Source: Agarophyton chilense
Lineage: Eukaryota; Rhodophyta; Florideophyceae; Gracilariales; Gracilariaceae
Direction: 5' to 3'
DNA length: 64,000 nt
Assembly: GCA_030374765.1 (NCBI GenBank)
Contig: JARGXX010000092.1
Span: 930,001-994,000, forward strand
Shown: positions 11,540-21,592 of the stretch, in pieces
How the letters are laid out: each line of letters starts with the position of its first letter
Position numbering within the stretch: the first letter of the stretch is position 1
Translations under genes and position numbers: made by a program
The notes under the pieces: model-generated
Seen by the model: only the letters and a program-made list of their open reading frames with translations
Told to the model about the DNA's origin: nothing
Database searches by the model: none

Positions 11540-11760
11540 CTCGAAAGGCGAGAAGAAAACAAGAAGTCATGTGGAAGAAACGTGAAGACACGCAAGAAAA
11601 GGACATTTACTGATTATCAGCTAGGACAAACTCGAGAAGCGAGAAGAAGGATTGAAGAACTCGAGAAGCGAGAAGAAGAAGTTAAGAACTCGAGAAGCGA
11701 GAAGAGATGAAGACTAGAAGATAAGAAGGGAACGCGAAGACAAGAAGTCACCGGAGTTTT
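11540..11760 (+). repeat. Purine-rich spacer of element A with 29-bp hairpin repeats
   Basis: CTCGAGAAGCGAG occurs at 11,631, 11,660 and 11,689, exactly 29 bp apart, with a variant CTCGAAAGGCGAG at 11,540. Each copy is a CTCG/CGAG hairpin with a 5-nt loop. The surrounding sequence is nearly all purine on the plus strand. The spacer lies between the pol and the end of the antisense ORF, as in element E. Confidence 0.8.
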
Positions 11761-11815
11761 ATTGGTATCAAGATACTACCGCAAGGGTGTTGAATAGGAG
11801 TCTTTTCTAGGATCA

Positions 11816-13641
11816 TCAAAGAGACGTGGAAGCACGCAGGTTCGCAAGAAGCTGTGCGCCATCACCCTCAACTTGGTCCACGGGAAAGCCCGCATCTAAG
11901 AGGAACTGCCTCAGCGGATCCAAGCCTGGATCTTCGACCGGCACTGCACTCAGTTGTTGGGTAAACCCATGAAGGTACTCTTGAGCAACTCCCGCCGCTG
12001 CGGATTGATCGACGGAAGTCGCTACGCCTGCCAGCTCTGGCTCGTCCTCGTGACCGAGTTCAGCCTCAGCTCCCGGCGCTTCCTCATACGGTTCCTCTCC
12101 GTTCTCGGATGGAGTAGCATCGTACACGTATCCAGTGAGCTGGTTCGGTGGCATGTCACGCGGGTTCTCCCGAAGAAAGCGAGCCTGCTCGGAGGTGATC
12201 AACTGGCGCGTCCAGGGGTCGTACCAAACGAAATCTCCAGCACTTGCTGTTCGTCCAGGAGAATGGTCGTGGTGTCTTGCACGGGTTCCGCGAGCGGATT
12301 GATCAGGTGGCACTCCAGACCAATCGACAATGTCGATCAAATCCACAAGATGGAGGAAGTCGGCATGGTTCGCACGGGATCCCAGGACAAGGGAAAGATC
12401 GAGTTCTCTCGCTCGCGCTGTGGGCGACATTTACCAAACTCTAAAGGTATCATAAGCATCCCACAGGAAGAAGACGGCCATCTTGGCGATAAACTCGGTA
12501 TAAACCACTGTCCAATATCCCGAGAACGGGTCGTTAACCAACGCGGACCCGATGTAGGAGATCGCCGGTGGGAGCTCCACAGGGCAACCACAAGGACTCT
12601 CGATCGCCGCCCAATGCTCCGGAATACCGAAGTAGCGCCCGAAGAGCGCGTTCCGCCGGATGCGGTCAATCTCGATCATTTGATACGGCACCAAATAGCC
12701 CAAACGTGATCGAGTACGACGTTCCCAACGGGGACAGTCCCAATAGGGAATGTCACTCTTTCGAAGGAAGCGGGACTCCGCACGGAGAAGAGGTTGCTGA
12801 AAGCAGAGAGCTGCATCACGCACACCGCGCCAACCGCTAACATCGACTTCAACGAGTGTCTCGATATACGAGTAACCTTCACCGTCGGTACGGGCTTTCC
12901 AGGTATCTAGTTCCCAGTCCTGCCGGAGGAGAACCGTACTGATGAATCGGTGAAGAAGCTGGTAAATCAGCTTGTTGAACCGCGTACGGGCTTCGGACAA
13001 GGTTTCCGTTGAATATCGCGCAATCGCGTTGCCTGGAAAAGCAATATGGCTCGCCCAGTCGTCGCTATAAATCGTGAGTCCAGAATACCGTCAGGGAAGT
13101 ACCCACCGTGTACATACTGTTGAATCAACGCGTCATCGCGGATAGCAACTGGATCAAACCAGGGTGCTTGCGCGAAAAGTTCAACGTTGTCGAGAGGATC
13201 TCGTCCATAGAAATCCGCAGGGTGCGGGTAGCTCCGCTGAACACGACGAGAGGGAGCTCGAATCACACCCGCAGAGGCGACGTAAGCCGCGTTCGGCTTC
13301 GGAGCCACGGTTGGCTGAGGTAACGGTACAGACCGGAATCCGGTGTACGGTGTGGGGAACGGACGGTATGGACCGAGTTGAGCAGTAGGCTGCGACGCAG
13401 AACCAGCAGTGTTGGGCGGAGCCCAAGAAGGTACATCCTCAGAGGAGGGCTGAAACGGGTTGGACCCGGAGTTCGGATTCATCGCGAGAGATCGAGCTGT
13501 AGAGCGGTGAGGAACAGAATGCTGTTGGGAACTGTAAGAGTTGGTCGTGCGGCGAGGAATTCGTGATGACGATGAGTACCCGGAACACCGGTCCGACTGC
13601 GTACAAACGCTTCTTGCATCTTCCCATGGTTTGCGCTTAAC
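11816..13641 (-). pseudogene. Antisense ORF of element A (same unknown family as in element E)
   Basis: The minus strand encodes about 600 residues in three pieces. The N-terminal piece (to 12,967) has the block QAPWFDPVAIRDDALI. The middle piece (13,000-12,431) has VELPPAISYIGSAL, SGYWTVV and FFLWDAYDTFRVW. The C-terminal piece (12,430-11,816) has FVWYDPWT, SEQARFL, LTGYVYDA and LLDAGFPVDQ. A frameshift near 12,970-13,000 and one TAA at 12,433-12,431 break it; element E reads TAT (Tyr) at that codon. The first methionine downstream of the LTR is at 13,482, but the frame stays open into the LTR, so the true start could lie there. No known family was recognised; the function is unknown. Confidence 0.75.
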
Positions 13642-13651
13642 GAGGGGGGTA
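13641..13651 (+). other. Polypurine tract of element A
   Basis: CGAGGGGGGTA abuts the 3' LTR start and is the expected plus-strand primer site. Confidence 0.75.
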
Positions 13652-14327
13652 TGTAGTATTTTACTATGTCGGGGAATCCGATAGGATGATTTTTCGCGAA
13701 GTCGCGGTTGGAACTCATAAGTGAGTGATGTCATCATACTTGTCATATTAAACGGCACACCGCGTAGGATGCCAGGAGGCAGGGTACAGTTTTGGGACAC
13801 GTGGTATCACGAGTGAAGTGGCTTGCAACGGCGCATGTAGTGGCGATCCACGTGGCTGGTTTTACTACCCTTTGTAGCTAGACGTCCATTAGAGACCATA
13901 CTCATACAGTTGTTTGGCTAAGTGGCTGACCACTGGGTATTATTTATATATTTATTTCGGCACTCACCCTGGCACACAGTATATAGTGTACCAGAGGTGA
14001 GCGCCGACTCCAAGTAAAGGAGACAACATGGGCATCATGACTATTCTGTTCCTCGCTTAGGATTCCTTAACCGGAGATCCGGACGAGCTATAATAGATAG
14101 TCAGCCCCCAACCACTTCACGAGCCGTCTCGTACCTACGTCCCATCAACTTTTTACAGTTGCACTGTTCACCCTCGCTGGCTAGTAGTGGCCTTACACCC
14201 CACTTCCAGCTCGCTGGTGTTGTAGCTCTACCACCCCTTTTCCTTCGCCGCAAGCGACCCATCGGCAGTCCGAATGCTGTCTCAGGTGTCTCAGGTGTCT
14301 GCTCTCTCCGTTAGAGCAGATACTACA
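13652..14327 (+). repeat. 3' LTR of element A
   Basis: This 676-bp copy matches the 5' LTR throughout. It is 9 bp longer because TCAGGTGTC is tandemly duplicated near 14,282-14,300. It ends ATACTACA at 14,327. Confidence 0.95.
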
Positions 14328-14964
14328 GGATGTAATCCCGATCATCCCGTTGGAAGTTATCATTCAACTCAATTGGGGTGGGGTCCTCCGAGGGTCGAGT
14401 GCGCAGAGCTACAGCTCTGGGCTCACGGGCTGAGGTGCCTGCCTTAATGAGATGTTGAACCGATACAGGTGCTACCGTGATACGGTCAATTGATATCGTA
14501 TTCAGTATTCTATCTTTTTCAACCGTAACAGTGTGGTCTGATGCGTTCAATACCTTATAAGGTCCCACTGATTTGGGTAGAAGCATCGAATTGATATCTC
14601 TACCAATAGCTTCATCGTCCACTTCATAACCCAGTCGTGGTCTTTTACCTGAAGGTGGGTTGTCTATGTAAACATCTAGTCCCGAAGATATCGAGACCAC
14701 TTTGGTTACCCTACGGTCGTAGTCGGCCTTGTACCGCTTCTGGGCTGCAGTGAGGCGGCTCTATGCATGTTTGAGAGCCCTCCTCAACCTCACAAGGATA
14801 TTTCGCTTGACCTGGGCAGGGGTCAGTGCGGTAGCTGCAGTGCTGGTGGTATGATCTCCCTGCACTACAATACCTGGGGGGTGTCGCGAAAGAACCAAAT
14901 CAAAGGGAGTGGTCGGCGTTGAGCGGTGTACCTGAAGGTTATAGGAGTAGGTGAGAGGTTGCAC
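14328..14964 (-). pseudogene. Element B integrase C-terminal region
   Basis: Minus-strand frame 14,964-14,761 continues the integrase (NLQVHRSTPTTPFDLVLSR). After one TAG the same frame resumes at 14,700 with a GPY-like SVGPYKVLN segment and an Arg/Val-rich stretch, and is cut by element A at 14,327. It continues in frame at 3,663. Confidence 0.75.
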
Positions 14965-14974
14965 CAGCTCATCC

Positions 14975-15881
14975 CACCCAGTTGGTGCTCTTCCGTAAAG
15001 TGTCGTAGCCTTGATACCAATGTGTGGTTAAAGCGCTCGACCTGTCCGTTCGTCTGCGGGTGGTAGGCAGTAGTGAAATAGTGCTTGATACCCAAGAGGT
15101 TACAGACTGCTTCGAAGAAGATCGATGCCAGGTTTGAACCATTATCGGTAAGTAGGTACATTGGGGCACCATACGGGTAGACCCAATTGTTGAGGAACGC
15201 GATCGCCAGCGTTGTTGACTTCGTATCCTGTAAAGGTATCGCTCTCGTGAGCTTCGAGAACCTGTCGGTGATCACTAGAACGTGTTGATACCCATTTCTG
15301 GTCTTGGGAAGTGGTCCTAGAAGGTCTATCGCAATAAACTCCAGCCGACCGACTGCTGGAAAGATCTTGAGATACTTTCGATGCTTTCGAATACGACCGC
15401 TGGTACGAACACAGGATTCGCATTGACCTACAAAGGTATATATATCATGGGCCATATGAGGCCAATAGAACTGTTGCCTCAAGGTGTAATACATCTTGAT
15501 GGCACCCGGGTGTCCCGATAGTCGCGGGTAGTGCGCGAGATACAAGACTCTCGGGTGCAGCGCCTTCGGAACCACCTTTTGAGGGCTACCATCTAAGGTT
15601 GACCTTCTCACGATGTACCCATTGTGGTCTACATCGAATGGTGATCCTTTGAAACCAATTTGGTCAGCCAGGGTTCTGCAGTACGCATCTTGGGCCTGTT
15701 CTCGTAGAAACTCCTCTCGGGTTACGGGCATGACGTTCGTTTCCTCCCGGGTCAGTATCTGCATTGCCATGTCGGTGTTCTGAAAGGCACCTTCTTCAGG
15801 TATGTCCCAACATCCTTCTAGGTGTTCGCCGGTACCATTTTGGTTTGATGACACCAAAAAGAAAGGGATATCATTGTCCAC
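14975..15881 (-). pseudogene. Element B integrase, zinc-binding domain and catalytic core
   Basis: The H-H-C-C domain (HYPRLSGHPGA ... CESCVRTSG) and the core with AIDLLGPL, ITDRFSKL, LLTDNGSNL and NGQVERFNHTL are all present, so the DDE residues are kept, unlike the decayed reverse transcriptase of element A. The frame shifts near 14,975-14,990, as the neighbouring frame carries the matching continuation. Upstream it is separated by one stop from the RNase H frame. Confidence 0.88.
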
Positions 15882-15905
15882 AGGTTCTGTCTCTAACCCT
15901 GGTGT

Positions 15906-16622
15906 CTATAAGAGTGACATAGCATCAGCTATGTTGTGCCTGGTACCTGGACGGTGCTGTACGTCGTATTCAAACTCCGACAGTCTCAACCTCCAACGGG
16001 CAAGTCTACCAGACGCATCTGCGAGTCCGAGGATCCACCTTAAGGCGTCGTGGTCCGTGCGCAACGTAAAGCCCTCACCATAAAGGTATGGACGGAGCAT
16101 CAACATGCTCCACACTACTGCTAGACATTCCTTCTCCGTTACCGTGTAGTGCTGCTCCGCCTCATTCATAGCGCGCTTCCAGTACCCTATGGGTTATTTG
16201 TCTCCGCTGTGCTGCTCCTGCATGAGACAACAACAAATTTGGGCATGGGATGCATCTGTATCCAGCGTGTACGGTAGAACTGTTTTCGGTAACGCAAAGA
16301 TTGGCGGCGACAACAGGGCTCGTTTCAATTCGTCAAAGGTATCCATTTAGTCGTTCGAAAGATTCTCAAACCATTCAGGTTCACCTTTCTGGAGCTTCTT
16401 GTTGAGGGGAGCCGCTATTTTCGCGAATACCTTCACGAAGCGAAGATAGAAGTTGCATAAACCTGTAAAGGATCGTACGTCTGTCTGGGATCGTGGCACC
16501 TTGACCTCCCGTACGGCTCTAATGTTTCTCGGCGCAACCTCTAGGGTACCAGGGCCTATGATGTGGCTCAGGTATTCAACTGTTCTGGTAAAGAAGACGC
16601 ATTTGCGTAGCTTCAGCGTCAC
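15906..16622 (-). pseudogene. Element B RNase H and connection region
   Basis: The segment 16,622-16,347 has the connection words (CVFFTRTVEYLSHIIG, FTGLCNFYLRFVKVFAKIAAPLN). The segment 16,169-15,906 has the RNase H end (YTVTEKECLAVVWSML, LRTDHDALRWIL, GTRHNIADAMS). Both lie in the same frame with stops between them. Confidence 0.85.
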
Positions 16623-16642
16623 TCCCGCCTCAGCTAGGAGGG

Positions 16643-17386
16643 TTAGTACGGTGCGACGTGAGAAAAATGCTCTTCTACCGATCTGGAGTAGATGATTTCA
16701 TCATCGATGTATACCAATGCGGTTGTCCATTTAACCTTCGAAAGGATGATGTCCAGCGCCCTTTGAAAGGTGGGTGGAGCATTGCGCAACCCGAATGGCA
16801 TCCGCGTGAAGCGAAACAAACCTGCATGGAACGTGAAGGTCGTTTTTTCTCGATCTTCCTCACCTACAGGTACCTGCCAGTACCCACAATTGGCATCCAA
16901 CGTGGTAAATATCTGCGCATCTCCCAAGGAGTCCATGCACTCATCCATTATAGGTATTGGGTACCAGTCCCTGACGGTCACGCTATTGAGCCTCCTGTAG
17001 TCCACGCAGAACCTCATACGGTTATCCCCTTTCTTCTGAACCAGAACCACGGGACTAGCCCAATCTGAGTTGGCTGGTTCAATTACACCTTCTTGGAGCA
17101 TTCGCTCCACTTCTTTGGGTTCTATCTCTCTCGACTTCAGACCGGCTCGGTATGGTTGCTGGTAAATCGGCTTCGAGTCAGGGAGGAGCTCGATGCGATG
17201 CTGTGTGGCCTCAATTTTGCCCAGATGGTCTGACCACATGGTTTCGAACTCCTTCAGAAGGTCGATAATACGGCCCCGCAGTTGGCCGTTTTCTTCACCG
17301 ATCTGGACTGTATGTTGCCATGGCCTCTCAGGGTCCGGTTTCTTTTCTTTGTCTACCGATGCCTTATCTGTTTTTTTCGCTTCCAA
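16643..17386 (-). pseudogene. Element B reverse transcriptase
   Basis: This shows MRFCVDYRRLNSVTVRDWYPIP, IFTTLDANCGYWQVPV, MPFGLRNAPPTFQR and ALVYIDDEIIYS, so the catalytic YIDD is intact. The frame then shifts near 16,640-16,660 into the one that carries the connection region. Confidence 0.9.
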
Positions 17387-17394
17387 GTTGGTAT

Positions 17395-18201
17395 TTATCG
17401 ATATCTTTGTGGTTGTGGACGCATTTGCGCACCCCCTTCCTTGTCGAGGGCGACCTCGCCGAGATCAGTGTGAGCTACGGTGAAGACCCCTTGTGGTGCC
17501 GGTAGTGCGATGCCAACATTGGTATTTTTCGGCAACTTCACGTCGTGACTGCTGAAGATACTGAGACACACCTTAAAGGGTTGATTTGGGATGTTGTCGA
17601 CAGTCCCGTTGGCCATCAAGGTTAGGTGTCAATGTGCTAACCTCGGATGGTTTTGTAGTATGACCAGCCCGGGGGTCGCACACGACACCGGTACCAATAT
17701 TTGGTGCATTGGCGGGATAACAACCTGTTTGGTAATGCGCACTTTGTTGGAGACCGTTTCGGTGGATATCGTCTTCTTCGGTTGGACGAACCATCCCCGT
17801 TTGGTTTCCGTATTATCTAAAATGGCAATTCGTCCCCCCTGACGTAGGGCGACGGTACGGGAACCAGGAAGGATTACTTTGACATGTCTGTCAATGAAGT
17901 TCGTACCTAGAATGAAGTCTGTTGGTAAACGGTCGACAACAAAGAATTGCAGTCTTACCTTGAGGTGTCCGAGCTGCACCACAGTGGTGAGCATACCTCA
18001 AAGGTTTAATGGGCGCTCATTTGCATCCACCAGCGGGTTGTTGTCGGGAGGTCGGCTCAAGTTCCGAAGTACCGCCTCAGGTATGACGCGGCAGTTCAGG
18101 ACGTTTGGGCCGGCCCCCGTATCCAACATGCAGGTGACCGGAACCACAAGGCGATCGGAGAAACACATTGAAGCACATAATTTATAGTTGTTGTACTTCA
18201 T
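17395..18201 (-). pseudogene. Element B protease and PR-RT linker
   Basis: The retropepsin motif CMLDTGAGPNVLN is seen at the start of the frame beginning at 18,201, with the catalytic Asp kept. The following frames hold the usual linker words (DFILGTNFIDRHVK, VVIPPMHQILVPV, NTNVGIALPAP). At least three frame changes occur within it. Confidence 0.8.
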
Positions 18202-20575
18202 ATGACAAACCGGACCTGGTTGTTACGTGTTCTTTTCCACCTTCAAGGTTCTGGGTATCGATTGGCCTTCCGATTGCTGGTTGGGTTCGGCCATTACGCC
18301 AACCGTTCGGTGTTTTCCTCCTGTACGGGAGAGGTTGAGTCCAAGTTTGGTGTTTCTTCGATGGAATTGACCTGTACCGGTGTATGGGGTTGCAGCCTAT
18401 TTGGTGCACGCGTTGAAGACCCATAGAGGCGTTGGTGATTCTGCATGCGAGCCTGAATCATCTGGTCTCTCAACCCTGGAGGTATACTAGCGCAATTGTT
18501 TGCCAAATGGTCTGTCGCGAGGCAGAACCAGCAAACGAGGCCTCCGGTTTGGGGGTCCCGCGTTACCATTGAGGGGGCTTCGAAACCTGGTTGGTGGGAG
18601 CAGTGGCGTAGGATGTGGGTGGCGAGTTATGGGAGCTTGCTCCCTGCATCCTATGAGAGCTCACCGCACTTGGCGGCGATTGTACCGAGTTTGGTGTACG
18701 CGTTGACGACCAATTTCCTATCGTCGAAGGTTTCGAGAACCTCCGCTCGGTCACTACCAAGTGGATAGCGGTCCCTGTAGGTACTTCGAGGTGCGAGCTA
18801 CCCTCTCAGGTTCCGGTATCTTCAATTTACAAGACCGACCTTTTCGGTTTATCCTTCGAGGTTGGAGGCACGGCTGGTCTCTTTCCCAGCCGAAGGGTAT
18901 CTCCAAGGCCCTGGGAGTATCGAGCCAGCCCATTTTAGTCTACCTTTCGGTTAGTGGCCAGGTAGTTGCGTACCTGGGAACGGATCGCTTCGTCGACATT
19001 GTCAGCAAATAGTGACTTTAACCTAGAGGTAGCGAACACATTACCACAGCGGGTTGCCTGATTCCACAGCGCGAGCGAAAACTCCGATTCGGTTTGCCCA
19101 GACCTTTGATGGTAGGCGAGGACTTCCAAATAAGCCTCTCGGATAACCTCATCGGTGGCGTGTATTTCCAAAAGGAAACTGACCACCTCTGGGTATGACT
19201 CCAACATCTCTGTGCCATCCTCATCCATCGCTAAGGTATTGCCGCGGAGCCTACCCTGCAGCAAGGAGTATGCTTGTCCTTTAAGGTAGAACTGAAATAG
19301 CCACGTAGCAGCGCCCTCGGAAAAACCATTTTGGTCACATGCAAGCTTGAACTTCTTTAGAAACTCAAGCACCGCAATAGGATCCGTACCTGTGAAGGTT
19401 GTATCACCCATTTGTAAGCTGAGCTTTTTGTGGTGCTTAGTACTCTTCTGAGCAACCTCTTGGGTGTATTCAGACGACTTGTTGATCAACCGATAGGTCC
19501 TGTAATCAACCGTTTTGGTGAACATATCGTTGAACGGTTGGTGCACCTCCAGGTCCATTTCGGTGTCCGACTCAGATTCGGGCGACTCATTGTATCGCTT
19601 TTCACCTTTTCGGTTCTTTTTCGACTACTACTTCGTCGACCTGTTCGGTTTCTTGTTCTGCTTACCTTTACGGTCATAATCCGACGATGAACTCGTATCG
19701 GAACTGGAGTCCGACGAGTCGGGGTCTGAATCATCCTCTCGATTCTTTCCCCTCTTCGTCCTCCGCTTCTTCCCTTTTCGGTTTCTTCGTCGCTCATCCA
19801 ACGAGTCAGACGAATCGTCCTTCGGACCACCTGCATGGGTATCTTTTTGAACAAAACCAGTAATTGGTGGCAGATAAATGTCTTGAGGATCTACCTTCCC
19901 CGGGACCTCTTGACTCTGCCTTGGACCTTGTAGGCACTCACTATCAGTAGGTAAGTGTTTGGAATGGGTGGAATGACCCATTTGGAACCCTTGTGGTATG
20001 CGCTTTGCGATGTTCACCTGTGTAGGTCGGGATTCTGCGAATCCCTCGGAAACCCAAAGGTCCTGCACAGCGCGGTAAGCATGCTCCCTAGCATCTGTAA
20101 AGAGATACTTTTTCACCATTTCAGGTATCCTTTCCGACAGCTCTTGAGCTTCTCGGTCAACCACAATACGGGTAAATGCATCGACGTCCATTGAGGGCGG
20201 AACCATCCGGGTGTCCGACTTCTCCTTTACGGTTTATGCATCATCGACCGCGAGGGTGACGAGCGCTTTCGCTCGCTCTTCGAGCTGAGGCCATAGCTCC
20301 TCCGCTGCAACCTCAATTAGTAATTCCCTTTGAGGTTCCGTTGCCATAGGCGGCGGACCATGTACCTTTACGGTTTTGTCCCGAGGGTGCCGGAGTAGCT
20401 CCTTGGGGTTTTCCAGAATCGGTTGAGCCGATGCGGCTCCTTTAAGACCTTTATGGCTTGGCGGGGCGCTCGCACCACGCGTATTCCTTTTAGGTCGTTC
20501 CATTTGTGACCAATAGTGGTATCCTGAATTGCTTTGCGGGATTTCCTGAAACCAAATAGGTGTACGAGCGTCCAA
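18182..20575 (-). pseudogene. Element B gag (capsid and zinc knuckle)
   Basis: Reading right to left: an N-terminal charged region (20,575-19,628) with long Arg/Lys and Ser/Asp stretches; a capsid-like region (19,558-18,935) with DYRTYRL, LKKFKLACDQNGFSEGAA, YLKGQA, EAYLEVLAYHQRSGQTESEFS and RCGNVF; and a zinc knuckle CWFCLATDHLANNC (C-X2-C-X4-H-X4-C) near 18,540. The parts lie in different frames. They correspond to the gag pieces of element A. Confidence 0.78.
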
Positions 20576-20631
20576 TCCTTCTCGGAATCTCGTGTGAACC
20601 GTGAAGGTACGACGAAACCTGAAAATACTTT

Positions 20632-20647
20632 CTAAATCGGGAGACCA
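20632..20647 (-). other. Primer-binding site of element B
   Basis: On the minus strand TGGTCTCCCGATTTAG starts 3 nt after the LTR end. It shares TGGTCTC with element A, pointing to the same primer tRNA. Confidence 0.6.
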
Positions 20648-20650
20648 AAA

Positions 20651-21259
20651 TGTCGTACAATCACCTCTGGGGTATGCTACTGTCTTGTCTCGGGAGCGTG
20701 GTGACGCTCAACCTTAGAAGGTAGACGAAATAAACCTCGATGGTAACAGGGCACTGTGAAAACCTGCAGGGGCAAACGGCGGGGCAACTAGCCTATACCG
20801 TGTAGATGAACGGTGTTAGGCGTCGACGCTTGGGAAAGCCTGTGTGGTAGTTGAGAAACAATGAACCAAAAGGTGTAGTCGTGACCCAAGTGGCGCCTGT
20901 TTTTATCAGATTAGGATGGGGGAGGTGCAGTTCCCTATATGAAGTGGACTGCACTCTCCAGATCACCTAGGAGGTGCCAGCAAGGCACGGTCTCTGACCT
21001 AGGGTCAGAGACCTGGCCAGCACTGGCTACAGTGCCAGGTGGCCACTCCACTACTGTACTAGAATAAATATAAATACAATTACAACTACTAACAATTACT
21101 CAACCAGAAGGTACATGTCAACACTACACGTGGCTGACAACACCTAGATGGTAGCTTGCCCGAAGCTGCATGGCCGATGATCCCTCGCATCCATCACCTG
21201 CAAGGTCAGTGTAGTGTATCGACAACCTCAAAGGTTAGCCTTTCTGCCACTATACGACA
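20651..21259 (-). repeat. 5' LTR of element B
   Basis: On the plus strand this 609-bp segment starts TGTCGTACAATC and ends TATACGACA. TGTCGTA/TACGACA is a perfect 7-bp inverted repeat, and the primer-binding site abuts it on the expected side. A TATA-like AT-rich stretch lies at 21,061-21,090 and an ACACGTGGC box near 21,126. Six exact ACC-N5-GGT motifs fall within it. No second copy is in the window, so the call rests on termini and context. Confidence 0.8.
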
Positions 21260-21383
21260 ATTCGGCATTGTTCAAGAGTAATTGACTTTCACAGCTCTTT
21301 TGGTATTGTGTGCAAGTACTGACTTTTGACTGTCTTGCATAGAGTGCTAACGTATTCAATTTCTTCGAGCAAATATTCAACTA

Positions 21384-21592
21384 TGCAAGATTCTGATTCG
21401 GAAGTGGAAAATGTCAGCGTCCCCAAGGAAGCCACACCCCTCACCGACTCTTTGCTCTCTACCGAGCTCCTTAGCAACCCGCGCGCCCGTCACATCTTTC
21501 GGGTCGTTACTCAGCGTGAGAAGAGTCGCCGCCGTCCTCCATCTCGTAAACTCTCCCTGAAGCGCTGTGCCGTTTACAGCATCAAAGTGTAG
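21384..21592 (+). CDS. Small ORF of unknown status
   Basis: A 69-codon ORF starts MQDSDSEVENV and ends in a basic tail rich in Arg, Lys and Ser. It is acidic at the start and basic at the end, with no recognisable domain. It could be a first exon or chance. It lies right beside the element B LTR, in a stretch (21,260-22,600) where I see no other convincing coding sequence. Confidence 0.2.

Larger units (their letters stand above)
3664..14327 (+). mobile_element. Element A: complete but decayed Ty3/gypsy chromovirus with antisense ORF
   Basis: This is a full LTR-to-LTR element of 10.66 kb. It is bounded by TGTAGTAT and ATACTACA and flanked by AGATG (3,659-3,663) and GGATG (14,328-14,332), a 5-bp target duplication with one change. 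In order it carries the 5' LTR, primer-binding site, gag, protease, reverse transcriptase, RNase H, integrase, chromodomain, purine-rich spacer, antisense ORF, polypurine tract and 3' LTR. Several stops and frameshifts break the coding frames, so this copy cannot be autonomous. It is inserted in element B, antiparallel to it. Its two LTRs differ at about one site in twenty by eye, so the insertion is not recent. Confidence 0.93.
14328..21259 (-). mobile_element. Element B: Ty3/gypsy chromovirus, main part, interrupted by element A
   Basis: From right to left on the minus strand this holds a 5' LTR, primer-binding site, gag, protease, reverse transcriptase, RNase H and integrase. The chromodomain end lies at 3,378-3,663 beyond element A, and the 3' LTR is not in the window. 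All domains are recognisable but the frames are broken by several frameshifts and stops. The whole element, including LTR and leader, is strewn with ACC-N5-GGT inverted repeats. It is flanked on the right by unrelated sequence from 21,260. Confidence 0.9.

Noticed and set aside
11540-11760. CRISPR-like regularly spaced repeats
   Set aside because: Three copies at 29-bp spacing in a eukaryotic retrotransposon spacer, with purine-rich near-identical spacers and no cas genes, are not a CRISPR array.
3664-14327. Short 4-bp-stem hairpins in the element A pol region, similar to those of B and C
   Set aside because: With loops of 2-6 nt, four-base stems are expected about every 50 bp by chance, and A shows about that. 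Only the CTCG/CGAG spacer repeat stands out.
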